In this document: positions 43,721-52,814 of the stretch, one piece after another | Layout of the letters: each line of letters begins with the position of its first letter | Numbering within the stretch: the stretch's first letter is position 1 | Origin: UBA6168 sp964423205 | Lineage (GTDB): Bacteria > Bacteroidota > Bacteroidia > Chitinophagales > Saprospiraceae | Direction: 5' to 3' | Assembly: GCA_964423205.1 (NCBI GenBank) | Contig: CAYRDX010000001.1 | Location: 62,001-126,000 of the forward strand | DNA length: 64,000 nucleotides | Translations under genes and position numbers: made by a program | Notes under the pieces: generated by a model | What the model saw: only the letters and a program-made list of their open reading frames with translations | What the model was told of the DNA's origin: nothing | Databases searched by the model: none

Positions 43721-43793
43721 AGGTGAGGATTTGTTAAGTGAATATTTTACATCACCTAACAGAGGAAGGCGGGAATGGTTCAGAGGTGGTGTC

Positions 43794-43826
43794 AGAGGTG
43801 ACACCTTTTGGAAAGGTGTCACCTCT
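43794..43826. repeat. 15-bp perfect hairpin between the Kazal gene and bcp
   Basis: AGAGGTGACACCTTT (43794-43808), TGG, AAAGGTGTCACCTCT (43812-43826). No U-run on the minus transcript; possibly an RNA processing or stability element. Confidence 0.75.
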
Positions 43827-43833
43827 AAAATTC

Positions 43834-44043
43834 TCAGGGACATTCACCTTTGGTGAATTCAGAAATTCCGGCACAGGCAGCCTCACAGGCATTGCCATAA
43901 GTTTTGCCATTACATCCGCAAACGGGGTCATAGAGTGTTATGCAGAAACAATCCGGTTTAATTTTTTCAATACAGTCGGGTTGGTCAGTACAGGAAATGG
44001 CAAGGAAACTGATGAATCCGAGTATCAAACTGATTTTTTTCAT
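43834..44043 (-). CDS. Kazal-type lipoprotein
   Basis: A 69-aa lipoprotein: the lipobox FLAISC puts the acylated cysteine at residue 18. A Kazal-like disulfide domain follows (CFCITLYDPVCGCNGKTYGN ... CEAACAGISEFTKGEC). Kazal domains inhibit serine proteases in animals; small bacterial Kazal lipoproteins are common in Bacteroidota, with no proven target. It lies upstream of bcp on the same strand, and a truncated copy lies at 41581. Confidence 0.87.
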   Translation of the reverse strand: MKKISLILGFISFLAISCTDQPDCIEKIKPDCFCITLYDPVCGCNGKTYGNACEAACAGISEFTKGECP

Positions 44044-44095
44044 TTTCTAAAGAGTTTACCATCATAGACAAGAAATACACCGTAGAGGTTGGGTA

Positions 44096-45826
44096 TTACC
44101 GCAAAAACTTGTTTTCATATACCGCCTCATTGCCGACAGCATCCCTCACTACCAACTTAAAATTATGCTCTCCCTGACTCAGGTTGGGATTCAAAACATG
44201 GGTCAAGCGGGCGTATTTTTTGTCGAACTCCATCAGCACCCATTGGCCATCAACATAAGCTTCATAAGAAAGTCCTTTCACATTGGGAGCCACCTGGTAA
44301 TTGTCGTAAATCCTGAAAGAAAGCTGCCTGGTGCTTTTCAAATCACTCTTAAAATTCAATGGCATGATAACAGGCGGCGTTTCGTCGAGCATGATGCAAT
44401 AGTCGCCAAGATTGCGCACCTGAGTTTTGAGAAAACCTTCTTTCCATGTTCCTCCACAATTGACCACTGATTTTCCCTCACAAAAAGCAATGAACGCTTT
44501 GCTTAATTTATCTGCGGGAATGCTTTTCTCCGGCTTGATGGAGACGGAAAAATAATCGTGGACAGGCGTTCTGTTGTTGTGGAGATGATGGACGTTTGAA
44601 TAGTGATTAGCGGAGTTCTCAGGCACTGAATAATAATTGAGATACAGTGTTTCATAAAGAGTGCCATTGGGCATATTCATTTCAAAGTTCACCGTCTGAA
44701 TAATATTTCCCTCGTTGTAAGGAAGGACATAATTAAACTTCTTTTCTTTCGACGAGGCACTGGAACTGCCGCTTTGCTTTATCCAAAATTCCAATGTTGA
44801 GGTGTTTCCAGCCAAATCAGCAGCTACGAGGCTGATTTTTTTTGGCCGGTCCCCTAAATGGATGACACCATCGTGTTGTGTTCTTTGATAAATGGAAAGC
44901 AAATTGCCCGGAAGTGAGTAGAGCCTGTTGAAATAGGAATTCTTGCTTATCCTCTCCACATAATCACAGTGGGCGTTGATGTACCTCGTTTCATCAAATG
45001 AAAATTCTTCAAACTCAAAACTGTAGGTAAAAAGCCCATCTTCATACATGCTCACCCTATAAACGCCATTCCAATTGCTCACCCGGTCGAAATGGTCATA
45101 CACCTTGAGTCCCAATCCGGCCATGTTGGTACTTACCGTAATGGTGTCACCTTTCACCTTGTATGAATCCTTCGCCAATAAAAGAGGGTAATTGGAAGCT
45201 GATTGGTTTTCCCGGCTTTCGTTCAAACTGTAAACCCGAAGGGCGTGCATCTTGGGCGGGATATTATCAGCGACGGGCAAATTGAACAACAATGGATTAA
45301 TGGCCATTCTCGTATCCGACTTCCGCACTTCAAAATGCAGATGAACACCCCTGGAAGCACCACTGTTCCCCATCGTTCCGATTTGTTGGCCTGTTTTTAC
45401 CGGGAAATAGTCTTTCTGCAAAAGCATGTCAACCTCATACGATTTTGTTTCCTTCTGGTGGCGGCGGACTAATTCAGCAATGGCTGGACTGAACTCATGT
45501 AAATGGCCATATACAGTGGTGTAGCCATTGGGGTGGACAATGAAAACGGAATTGCCATAACCACTCTCCTCTACCATTATCCTGCTTACATATCCGGGAC
45601 CAGCCGCCAAAATGGGATCTCCTGCCACACCCCGGCTCGATTTAATGTCTATTCCCGCATGAAAATGATTGGGTCGCAATTCGCCAAAAGTTCCGGTCAA
45701 CAGCAGGGAATGGCGTACAGGCGAACTAAAAAAGTCTGTGGGATATTTATTTGCATTGATGCCTACAAATGAAAAGAGCAAGATGGTACAGCAAAGCAAT
45801 ATCAGTGATGTGACGATTGTTTTCAT
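44096..45826 (-). CDS. M23 family metallopeptidase
   Basis: A 576-aa exported protein. The LytM-type domain sits near the N-terminus: FHAGIDIKS (H56, D60), TTVYGHLH (H108) and GVHLHFEVR (H162, H164), so all zinc ligands are present. It should cut peptide cross-links in peptidoglycan or a related substrate. The remaining 390 residues form beta-rich repeats with no name that I can give (YRVSMYEDGLFTYSFEFEEF, VRDAVGNEAVYENKF). This long-tailed form is usual in Bacteroidota. It is divergent from aspS. Confidence 0.9.
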   Translation of the reverse strand: MKTIVTSLILLCCTILLFSFVGINANKYPTDFFSSPVRHSLLLTGTFGELRPNHFHAGIDIKSSRGVAGDPILAAGPGYVSRIMVEESGYGNSVFIVHPNGYTTVYGHLHEFSPAIAELVRRHQKETKSYEVDMLLQKDYFPVKTGQQIGTMGNSGASRGVHLHFEVRKSDTRMAINPLLFNLPVADNIPPKMHALRVYSLNESRENQSASNYPLLLAKDSYKVKGDTITVSTNMAGLGLKVYDHFDRVSNWNGVYRVSMYEDGLFTYSFEFEEFSFDETRYINAHCDYVERISKNSYFNRLYSLPGNLLSIYQRTQHDGVIHLGDRPKKISLVAADLAGNTSTLEFWIKQSGSSSASSKEKKFNYVLPYNEGNIIQTVNFEMNMPNGTLYETLYLNYYSVPENSANHYSNVHHLHNNRTPVHDYFSVSIKPEKSIPADKLSKAFIAFCEGKSVVNCGGTWKEGFLKTQVRNLGDYCIMLDETPPVIMPLNFKSDLKSTRQLSFRIYDNYQVAPNVKGLSYEAYVDGQWVLMEFDKKYARLTHVLNPNLSQGEHNFKLVVRDAVGNEAVYENKFLR

Positions 45827-45999
45827 TCAATTTCAATGTTGAGGTTAATGTTTTTGTGTGCAGTTTCGGTACTGGGCCGATTGAACGGCAAAAAACATAA
45901 AACCATTGTACATTATGAAATCAAAGCAGGAACTTATTAGAAAAAAGTTTATCGGAAGTCGTTTTAGAGACTCAAAAAACGTGACAAAATCATGAACCG

Positions 46000-46033
46000 T
46001 TGCAGATTATTGGCGTAGAACCTTCTATTTTTG
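46000..46033 (+). promoter_or_regulatory. Possible promoter for aspS
   Basis: TTG at 46000-46002 and TATTTTTG at 46026-46033 (TAnnTTTG match), with a 23-nt spacer. It is 308 bp before the gene, so the repeat at 46161-46225 would be in the leader. Confidence 0.4.
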
Positions 46034-46160
46034 CGGGCTTTTTAAATAGAAAAAGAGCCTATTATATCATGCAACCCAAGTTTCGGTTAATATGAATACC
46101 TAAAGTCTTTCACCCCAGGGATGTATCACAAGTAATTTTCCCGCTGATTTCGCGGATTTT

Positions 46161-46225
46161 CCCGCTGATTTTCGCAGATGATTCGCACTGCGGAATCAGC
46201 GAGACCATCTGCGAAAATCTTCGGG
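46161..46225. repeat. Long inverted repeat in the aspS upstream region
   Basis: GATTTTCGCAGATG (46167-46180) pairs perfectly with CATCTGCGAAAATC (46206-46219), and the outer CCCG/CGGG adds 4 bp. A smaller inner repeat TGATTC/GAATCA sits in the loop. A related piece, CCCGCTGATTTCGCGGATTT, lies just before it. Confidence 0.65.
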
Positions 46226-46340
46226 AAATAAAGTTTCGTTTTGCAAAAAGAAAATATAAGGGTCTTTTCAAACAGCCTTGGGGTGATTCTATTCAGGTAA
46301 TTATCAATTCGAAGCTTACCATAAACTCAATAAAACAGGA

Positions 46341-48119
46341 ATGTACAGAACTCATAATTGCGGCGAATTGCGCATTCAGCATACAGGTAAAGAAGTAAGA
46401 CTGTCAGGATGGATTCAGGCCAGTCGCGATTTTGGTGGCATGACCTTCATTGACCTCAGGGACCGCTATGGCATTACGCAGCTTGTGTTTAACATGGAAG
46501 ACGATGCAGACCTTTGTGAGAAAGCGAGAAAGATGGGGCGGGAGTTTGTCATTAGCGTTTCGGGTCTGGTTCGCGAACGGAGCAATAAAAATCCAAACAG
46601 ATCAACCGGAGATATTGAAATCGTGGTTTCCCGCCTTGAGGTGCTGAACCCCTCAAAAGTTCCACCTTTTACCATTGAAGAGGATACAGATGGAGGCGAT
46701 GACCTGCGAATGAAATATCGCTACCTCGACATCCGCCGTCCACAGGTTCAGCAAAATCTCATTTTCCGCAGCAAAGTGGCCATTGAGACAAGGAAGTTTC
46801 TATCAGGAGAAGGATTCATAGAAATAGAAACCCCCAACCTCATCAAAAGCACTCCGGAAGGCGCCCGCGATTTCGTGGTGCCCAGCCGGATGAATCCGGG
46901 CCAATTTTATGCGCTGCCACAGTCGCCGCAGACCTTCAAGCAAATTCTGATGGTGGCCGGCATGGATAAGTATTTCCAAATTGTGAAATGCTTCCGCGAT
47001 GAGGACCTGCGCGCCGACAGGCAACCTGAGTTCACGCAGATAGACTGCGAAATGGCTTTCGTAACCCAAGAAGACGTGCTTCAAACTTTTGAGGGACTTA
47101 CCAAACACGTGTTCAAAGCTGCACTTGATGTGACGCTGCCCGATTTTCCAAGAATGTCCTACGATGAAGCCATCACCAAATACGGTTCTGATAAACCAGA
47201 CCTTAGATTTGGGATGGCATTCGGTGAACTGAATGATTTGGCTACAGGCAAAGGATTTGGCGTTTTTGACGATGCTGAATTGGTGGTGGGTATATGTGTC
47301 AAAGGGGAAGCGGAAAATTTTTCCAATAAGGATATTAACGAGTTGACGGAGTGGGTTAAACGCCCCCAAATTGGAGCCAAAGGGTTGGTTTATGTCAAAT
47401 GGAATGCCGATGGAACATTCAAGTCTTCAGTGAGCAAATTTTATTCTGATGAAGACCTGAGACTATGGGCAGAGCAGTTCGACGCCAAAGCTGGTGACAT
47501 GTTGCTGATATTATCGGGAGAGTCTGAAAAGACGAGAAAACAGTTGGGTGAACTTCGCCTCGAAATGGCCAGAAGATTAAACCTGATGAAACCGGGGGAA
47601 TTCAAACCACTTTGGGTGCTCAATTTCCCGCTATTGGAATGGGATGAGGACGCACAGCGATTCTTTGCGATGCACCACCCATTCACTTCACCTCTTACTG
47701 AAGATGCAGAAAAGATGATGAGCGATGATTTTGAAACACTGAAAGGCTTGCGTGCCAATGCCTACGACCTCGTTATAAACGGTGCTGAAATCGGCGGTGG
47801 CTCCATACGGATACATGACCGGGCGCTCCAGATGAAAAACTTCAAACTGCTGGGATTCACGGCCGAACAGGCAGAAAACCAGTTTGGATTCCTGTTGGGG
47901 GCATTCGAATTTGGCGCTCCTCCGCATGGAGGCATTGCTTTTGGCTTCGACCGGCTCTGTGCGGTGATGCGTGGTCAAACCAGCATCCGCGACTTTATCG
48001 CCTTCCCAAAAAACAATATGGGAAGGGATATGATGATTGATGCACCTTCTGAAATCGATACAACACAGCTTGTTGAATTGAACTTAAGAATCAAAACTCC
48101 AAATAAAGGGCTAGTATAA
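46341..48119 (+). CDS. aspS: Aspartyl-tRNA synthetase
   Basis: A 592-aa class II synthetase of normal length. The N-terminal OB-fold binds the anticodon (VRLSGWIQASRDFGGMTFID LRDRYG region). The catalytic core has motif 2 (KCFRDEDLRADRQPEFTQID) and motif 3 (GGIAFGFDRLCAVMRG), with a GAD insert between. It charges tRNA-Asp with aspartate in the cytoplasm. The NUDIX gene follows by one base, so the two are cotranscribed. Its long upstream region holds an inverted repeat and a possible promoter. Confidence 0.97.
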   Translation: MYRTHNCGELRIQHTGKEVRLSGWIQASRDFGGMTFIDLRDRYGITQLVFNMEDDADLCEKARKMGREFVISVSGLVRERSNKNPNRSTGDIEIVVSRLEVLNPSKVPPFTIEEDTDGGDDLRMKYRYLDIRRPQVQQNLIFRSKVAIETRKFLSGEGFIEIETPNLIKSTPEGARDFVVPSRMNPGQFYALPQSPQTFKQILMVAGMDKYFQIVKCFRDEDLRADRQPEFTQIDCEMAFVTQEDVLQTFEGLTKHVFKAALDVTLPDFPRMSYDEAITKYGSDKPDLRFGMAFGELNDLATGKGFGVFDDAELVVGICVKGEAENFSNKDINELTEWVKRPQIGAKGLVYVKWNADGTFKSSVSKFYSDEDLRLWAEQFDAKAGDMLLILSGESEKTRKQLGELRLEMARRLNLMKPGEFKPLWVLNFPLLEWDEDAQRFFAMHHPFTSPLTEDAEKMMSDDFETLKGLRANAYDLVINGAEIGGGSIRIHDRALQMKNFKLLGFTAEQAENQFGFLLGAFEFGAPPHGGIAFGFDRLCAVMRGQTSIRDFIAFPKNNMGRDMMIDAPSEIDTTQLVELNLRIKTPNKGLV

Positions 48120-48120
48120 A

Positions 48121-48753
48121 ATGACCGATACTATCATCGATTCATTGAAGAAGAAACTGCATTTCCCATTACCAGGGATAGCTGCGCAATTAAAAATGGC
48201 TCATGCCACCCGGAGACATTTAAAAGATATTGCCGACACAAAACCGGTTCTTGCCGCTGTACTGGCAGTTCTTTTCCCCAAAAATGGAGAGTGGCACATA
48301 TTGTTGATAGAAAGGAGGAAGGTGGACGGCGACAAACACAGTGGCCAGATTGGATTTCCCGGTGGCAAATCGGAAAATGGCGACGGGAACCTGATGATCA
48401 CAGCACTCAGGGAAACGGAAGAAGAATTAGGTATCAACAGGCAGGACATATCAATACTTGGTGCGCTGACAGAACTTTATATTCCCGTCAGTAATTTTCT
48501 GGTCCATCCCTTTGTTGGCTATCTGACTTACCCTCCAACCTACCAATTGCAGCAAAACGAAGTGGACGGGGTGTTGGAAATCCCTCTTTCCCATTTTTTA
48601 GATATCAGCAAGCGCAAATCAATTGACATCAGAATAAGTTCGAACCTCATCCTGAAAAATGTTCCCTATTACGATGTAAACGGGAAAGTGCTTTGGGGGG
48701 CAACGGCTATGATGCTCAGTGAACTTACGGAATTAATCATGGAAGTTGCTTGA
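48121..48753 (+). CDS. CoA pyrophosphatase-type NUDIX hydrolase
   Basis: A 210-aa NUDIX hydrolase. SGQIGFPGGKSENGDGNLMI followed by TALRETEEELGI is the NUDIX box preceded by the UPF0035-type signature seen in CoA diphosphatases. It should hydrolyse CoA or a related nucleoside diphosphate derivative, probably as a housekeeping clean-up enzyme. It starts one base after the aspS stop codon. No regulatory signal lies between them. Confidence 0.9.
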   Translation: MTDTIIDSLKKKLHFPLPGIAAQLKMAHATRRHLKDIADTKPVLAAVLAVLFPKNGEWHILLIERRKVDGDKHSGQIGFPGGKSENGDGNLMITALRETEEELGINRQDISILGALTELYIPVSNFLVHPFVGYLTYPPTYQLQQNEVDGVLEIPLSHFLDISKRKSIDIRISSNLILKNVPYYDVNGKVLWGATAMMLSELTELIMEVA

Positions 48754-48944
48754 TCCTGTTTATTTTATCGAAGACTTTGCCCCACTCATCTACCAATTCT
48801 TAAAGACTGCGTAAAATCAAGTTCTGGACAGAACATCTTGACCATTTTCACAGTTGTTAAGAGCGAAAACATGCGGAAGGGATAAATTCTTTTCTTTTGC
48901 GCATTACAGCATTAACAACACCGGTGAAATCTTTGTAAAATATT

Positions 48945-49403
48945 ATGTCCTACCGTAAAACTGTTGGTCCATTTAACTCGATAATAGGCGTTCTGTTATT
49001 GGTCGCTTTTTTTGTGGGCATTTTCTTTATCCTGAAAGGTCTGTTTTGGGTGCTGACCTGGGTCGCACCTGTATTACTGATAGCTGCTCTGATTATTGAC
49101 AAGTCAGTAGTCGTGAATTATGGACTTTGGATTTGGAAAACACTCAAAAACAAACCATTATTAGGAATTGCTGCCATCATTTTTACCGTTATTGGTTACA
49201 TGGTGGTCTTTCCATTTCTCTTTGCGAAAGCCATCTTCAAGAAGAAAATTAAAGACGTTACCCGCGAAATAGAAAAAGAACGCGAAGGCGAATTGATCGA
49301 CTTCGAAGAAATCACCAGTAAACCCCAAAAGGAGAACCGCACTGAACTTCCCAAATTGGAGAAAACCGAAAGAAAGAGTGAATACGACAGGCTTTTTGAG
49401 TAA
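48945..49403 (+). CDS. Hypothetical membrane protein, 152 aa
   Basis: Three hydrophobic segments (residues about 15-35, 36-52 and 72-95) are followed by a charged tail (KKKIKDVTREIEKEREGELI). No domain is recognised. The tail would be cytoplasmic by the positive-inside rule. It converges on the DAHP synthase gene with 2 bp between stop codons. Members of this type are seen in Bacteroidota with no known role. Confidence 0.75.
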   Translation: MSYRKTVGPFNSIIGVLLLVAFFVGIFFILKGLFWVLTWVAPVLLIAALIIDKSVVVNYGLWIWKTLKNKPLLGIAAIIFTVIGYMVVFPFLFAKAIFKKKIKDVTREIEKEREGELIDFEEITSKPQKENRTELPKLEKTERKSEYDRLFE

Positions 49404-49405
49404 GC

Positions 49406-50497
49406 TTATTCCTTTTCTGCCGGTATTTGTCTTCCCCTGTTCAAAATAGCGGACTGACGCTCAATGGACTCCTGGTGGATAGCCTTGAGTACAGTTTCAA
49501 TTATTTTTTTGCTTAATCCCAATTTTTCCCCTTTATCAAAAGCGCCTTCGAGAATTTCGTTCCAACGGGCAGGCTGAAGAATGGCGATGTTGTTTTCCAG
49601 TTTGTATTCTCCAATCTTGTCTGCCAATTTCATACGGTTGCCCATGAGCTGAAGCAACTCGTCGTCCAATTCATCTATTTGGCTGCGCAAGGAGGATAGT
49701 GGCTGCAAGAAACCGGGATCGTCTGTTGTTGACATTCTGGCAACCAATTGTTCTATCATGGCTCCGTACTGGGAGGACGTTATTTGCTGGCCAGAATCAC
49801 TCCATGCAGTGTCAGGCTCCGGATGTACTTCGGTCATCAAACCATCATAGTTTAGGTCGAGCGCCCACTGAGCGACCTTGGCCAATGTCTCTCTCTTTCC
49901 ACAAATATGGCTGTGGTCACAAATGATCTGAATGTTTGGGAATTGCCTTTTCAATTCGATGGGTAATTGCCACCTCGGAACATTTCTGTAGGTCGATTCA
50001 CCATGATAAGAGAAGCCCCGGTGAATGACACCTATGCGCTCAATACCTGCTTTGTATAGCCTTTCAATGGCACCAATCCATAAAGTTAAGTCAGGATTCA
50101 CTGGATTTTTGACCAAAACCGGTATGTCAACACCCTTTAGAGCATCTGCTATTTCCTGCACAGAGAATGGATTTGCGGTGGTTCTGGCACCTAACCACAA
50201 AACATCAATACCATATTTTAACGACTCAAAAACATGCTGAGTGTTGGCAACCTCAGTAGTCACCTTCATCCCCGTTTCTTCTTTTACCTTTTTAAGCCAG
50301 CGGAGTCCATCCACGCCAATTCCTTCAAAGGCACCGGGTCTCGTTCTTGGTTTCCAAATTCCGGCTCTGAATAAGTTAACACCCAATTTGGAAAGTGCAT
50401 GAGCAGAAGTGAGCACCTGCTGTTCTGATTCTGCGCTGCAGGGGCCTGCTATCAAAATAGGTCGGGGTGTCTTTTCGAAAACGGGTCTGAAATTCAT
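49406..50497 (-). CDS. Bifunctional DAHP synthase/chorismate mutase
   Basis: A 363-aa fusion. Residues about 1-265 form a type I DAHP synthase (ILIAGPCSAESEQQV, KPRTRPGAFEGIG, ICDHSHICGKRE, GLMTEVHPEPDTAWSD). Residues about 270-355 form an AroQ-class chorismate mutase (LRSQIDELDDELLQLMGNRM). It carries out the first step of the shikimate pathway and the branch-point step to prephenate. The fusion is typical of Bacteroidota. It is the last gene of the aromatic operon, 177 bp after the prephenate dehydrogenase gene; a 75-bp repeat lies in that gap. Confidence 0.93.
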   Translation of the reverse strand: MNFRPVFEKTPRPILIAGPCSAESEQQVLTSAHALSKLGVNLFRAGIWKPRTRPGAFEGIGVDGLRWLKKVKEETGMKVTTEVANTQHVFESLKYGIDVLWLGARTTANPFSVQEIADALKGVDIPVLVKNPVNPDLTLWIGAIERLYKAGIERIGVIHRGFSYHGESTYRNVPRWQLPIELKRQFPNIQIICDHSHICGKRETLAKVAQWALDLNYDGLMTEVHPEPDTAWSDSGQQITSSQYGAMIEQLVARMSTTDDPGFLQPLSSLRSQIDELDDELLQLMGNRMKLADKIGEYKLENNIAILQPARWNEILEGAFDKGEKLGLSKKIIETVLKAIHQESIERQSAILNRGRQIPAEKE

Positions 50498-50554
50498 GAT
50501 TGAGTTTTTTAACTTTTGTTAGTCATCTGATTAAAGTGCCTGGGTTGTTAATGG

Positions 50555-50629
50555 TTAGTAATGAGTTAAAAATAAAGTTGCCAAATTGTTTTCTTAACCA
50601 CTTGAAAATCAGTTGGAAAACTTTTGCCT
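50555..50629. repeat. 75-bp dispersed repeat, copy 2
   Basis: One mismatch to 20630-20704. It lies between the prephenate dehydrogenase and DAHP synthase genes. On minus it is an open frame (KVFQLIFKWLRKQFGNFIFN) that ends at a stop near 50528. Confidence 0.85.
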
Positions 50630-50674
50630 GCTTGGCCCTAAGGGCCTTGCCCCTTTGGGGTTGCCTTTTAATTA

Positions 50675-51514
50675 TCAGGGTAAAATTTTCCGAATCACGT
50701 TGGCGTCCTCCATGAGCTTGTAGATTTTGTCAAAGTCCTTCTTGATCAACAGGCTCCTGAATCGCGACAGGTTGTTGATGTGTTCATCCAAAACATCCAG
50801 TAGGTTGTCGCGGTTTTGCGTGAAAATCGGCGCCCACATTTGAGGTGAACTTTTTGCCAGCCTAACTGTCGAAGCGAAACCACTGCTCGCCAATTCGAAT
50901 ATCCGCTTTTCATCTTTTTCCTTTTCCAAAACGGTGAGAGCCAAAGCGAATGAGCTAATGTGAGAGATATGCGAAACGTAAGCGGTATGTATGTCGTGAT
51001 CGTTTGCATTGAGATAAATCAATTTCATCTTTAATGCAGCGTAAAGTGCTTCAACAGTTTTTACTGCTTCTTCACTGCTGTCCTGATGTTCGCACAGTAC
51101 ACAGTATTTTCCATCAAACAAATTGGGAATTGCTGCTTCAATGCCCGAATGTTCCGTACCCGCCATTGGGTGTGTGGCCACGAATTGCTTGCGGTTAGGG
51201 TGATTCCTGACTTTTTGCAAAAGCAGTTCTTTGGTAGAGCCAACATCCAACAGGACCTGCTTGTCTATCTTATTCAGCACTTGTTCCAGCAAATCAAGCA
51301 TCACATCCACGGGAGTTGAAATGATGATTACATCGGCAGCCGTTATACCTTCATTCATTTCCATTGCCTCATCGATAATTCTTCTCCGCAATGCTTTGTC
51401 AAGACTATCCTTGCTTTTGTCAACGCCAACAATATGCTGCGCAAAACCATTTTCCTTAAGGCTTATGGCCATTGATCCGCCTATGTGACCTGTGCCAATT
51501 ACTGTTAATGTCAT
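50675..51514 (-). CDS. tyrA: Prephenate dehydrogenase
   Basis: A 279-aa protein from ATG 51514 (MTLTVIGTGHIGGSMAISL); the frame is open 14 codons upstream but MTLTVIG opens the Rossmann fold directly. GTGHIGGS is the NAD(P) motif, and THPMAGTEHSGIEAA carries the substrate-site residues typical of the family. It converts prephenate to 4-hydroxyphenylpyruvate, the precursor of tyrosine. It starts one base after the aminotransferase stop and feeds that enzyme. Confidence 0.92.
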   Translation of the reverse strand: MTLTVIGTGHIGGSMAISLKENGFAQHIVGVDKSKDSLDKALRRRIIDEAMEMNEGITAADVIIISTPVDVMLDLLEQVLNKIDKQVLLDVGSTKELLLQKVRNHPNRKQFVATHPMAGTEHSGIEAAIPNLFDGKYCVLCEHQDSSEEAVKTVEALYAALKMKLIYLNANDHDIHTAYVSHISHISSFALALTVLEKEKDEKRIFELASSGFASTVRLAKSSPQMWAPIFTQNRDNLLDVLDEHINNLSRFRSLLIKKDFDKIYKLMEDANVIRKILP

Positions 51515-51515
51515 G

Positions 51516-52784
51516 TCATTTCCGGACAACTTCCGGTTGAAGTTTTTGTGTTTCAATAATTGTGTGGCTTTGATTATGGCCGTTCAGGACATTGCCATTT
51601 TTCCGCTTCACTGGTTTTGTTTGCTTTATCCGTTGCAAGGCTTCCAGTAAGGTTGCTTCATCGTTGCAAAGTGAAGCCCTAAGGTATTTATTTCCCTGGC
51701 TGCCAAAAACGCCCCCAGGGGTTATAAAAACATGAGCCTCATGCAGCAAATGGTCAGACAGCTCATACCCATCTTTCCAGGTATCCGGAACTTTGGCCCA
51801 GACAAAAAGCCCAACAGCATCTTCTTTCCATGAACACCCAACTGCGTCCATGATTTCGCGAACAAGGTCTCTCCTTTGTTCATAAACGCGGTTCAGAGAA
51901 TCGAACCAATCCTGCCCCGCCTCCAGCGCCTTTGCGGCGGCCAATTGAACAGGCTTAAACATCCCGGAATCCATATTGCTTTTGAAGCGCAATACCTGTT
52001 TCAACAGGTCTGCTTCACCAGCCAACATGCCAACTCGCCAACCAGCCATGTTGTGGGATTTGCTCAATGAGTTCAACTCAAGAGCAACTCCTGCACTGCC
52101 TTCAATTGACAAAAGACTGAGATGTGAATCGTTCAATATGAAACTGTAAGGATTATCATTCACCAGTAAAATCTGATGTTTTAAAGCAAACCTGACCAGT
52201 TTGACAAACATGTCCTTTGTGGCCCTGACCCCGGTTGGCATATTGGGATAATTAAGCCACATAATTTTCACCCGGGACAAATCAATCGAATTGAGTTCCT
52301 CTAAATCAGGCATCCAACCATGTTGCTCGTAAAGTGAATATTCAACAGCCTCGGCCCCAGCCAATTCAGAAACGGCCTTGTATGTTGGATATCCCGGGTT
52401 TGGAACCAGGGCAATATCACCTGGTTCAAGAAAAGTCATCGCAATGTGCATGATGCCTTCCTTCGAACCAATCATGGGCAAGATTTCGGAATTGGGATTC
52501 AACTCAACACCAAAGAACCTGGAATACCATTGAGCATACGCATTTCTAAGTTCCGGAATTCCCACATAACTCTGATAAGCATGCGTATGGTCGTCCGAAG
52601 CCGATTTGTTTAGCTCCGAAATGACATCCTGAGAAGGTGGAAGGTCGGGGCTTCCAATACCCAAATTCAACACATTAATGCCCTTCGACCGCATCTCGGC
52701 AATTTCCCTAAGCTTTGCGGAAAAGTAATATTCCTGAACACTGTCCAATCTTTTAGCCGTTTTGATTTTTAAAGTTCCCTGCAT
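51516..52784 (-). CDS. PLP-dependent aminotransferase (class I/II)
   Basis: A 422-aa aminotransferase. GIGSPDLPPSQDVISELNKS opens the fold, LVNDNPYSFI holds the PLP-contacting Tyr/Asp region, and LNSLSKSHNMAGWRVG carries the PLP lysine. In this operon it should transaminate phenylpyruvate and 4-hydroxyphenylpyruvate to Phe and Tyr, though the sequence alone also allows other substrates. It follows the prephenate dehydratase gene by 30 bp. It shares the attenuated transcript. Confidence 0.9.
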   Translation of the reverse strand: MQGTLKIKTAKRLDSVQEYYFSAKLREIAEMRSKGINVLNLGIGSPDLPPSQDVISELNKSASDDHTHAYQSYVGIPELRNAYAQWYSRFFGVELNPNSEILPMIGSKEGIMHIAMTFLEPGDIALVPNPGYPTYKAVSELAGAEAVEYSLYEQHGWMPDLEELNSIDLSRVKIMWLNYPNMPTGVRATKDMFVKLVRFALKHQILLVNDNPYSFILNDSHLSLLSIEGSAGVALELNSLSKSHNMAGWRVGMLAGEADLLKQVLRFKSNMDSGMFKPVQLAAAKALEAGQDWFDSLNRVYEQRRDLVREIMDAVGCSWKEDAVGLFVWAKVPDTWKDGYELSDHLLHEAHVFITPGGVFGSQGNKYLRASLCNDEATLLEALQRIKQTKPVKRKNGNVLNGHNQSHTIIETQKLQPEVVRK

Positions 52785-52814
52785 GTTCCAATTATTATGG
52801 ATTACAATTGTTGT

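Larger units (their letters stand above)
43070..43953. repeat. Segmental duplication, copy 2 (bcp plus Kazal gene end)
   Basis: Partner of 40780-41700. It continues on the right into the full Kazal gene, so it is probably the parental copy. Confidence 0.85.

Noticed and set aside
46803..47369. 188-codon minus-strand ORF inside aspS
   Set aside because: Antisense to the catalytic core of a housekeeping gene, with no independent support.
50500..50715. 71-codon plus-strand ORF across the second 75-bp repeat
   Set aside because: It runs antisense into the end of tyrA and has no homology that I recognise.
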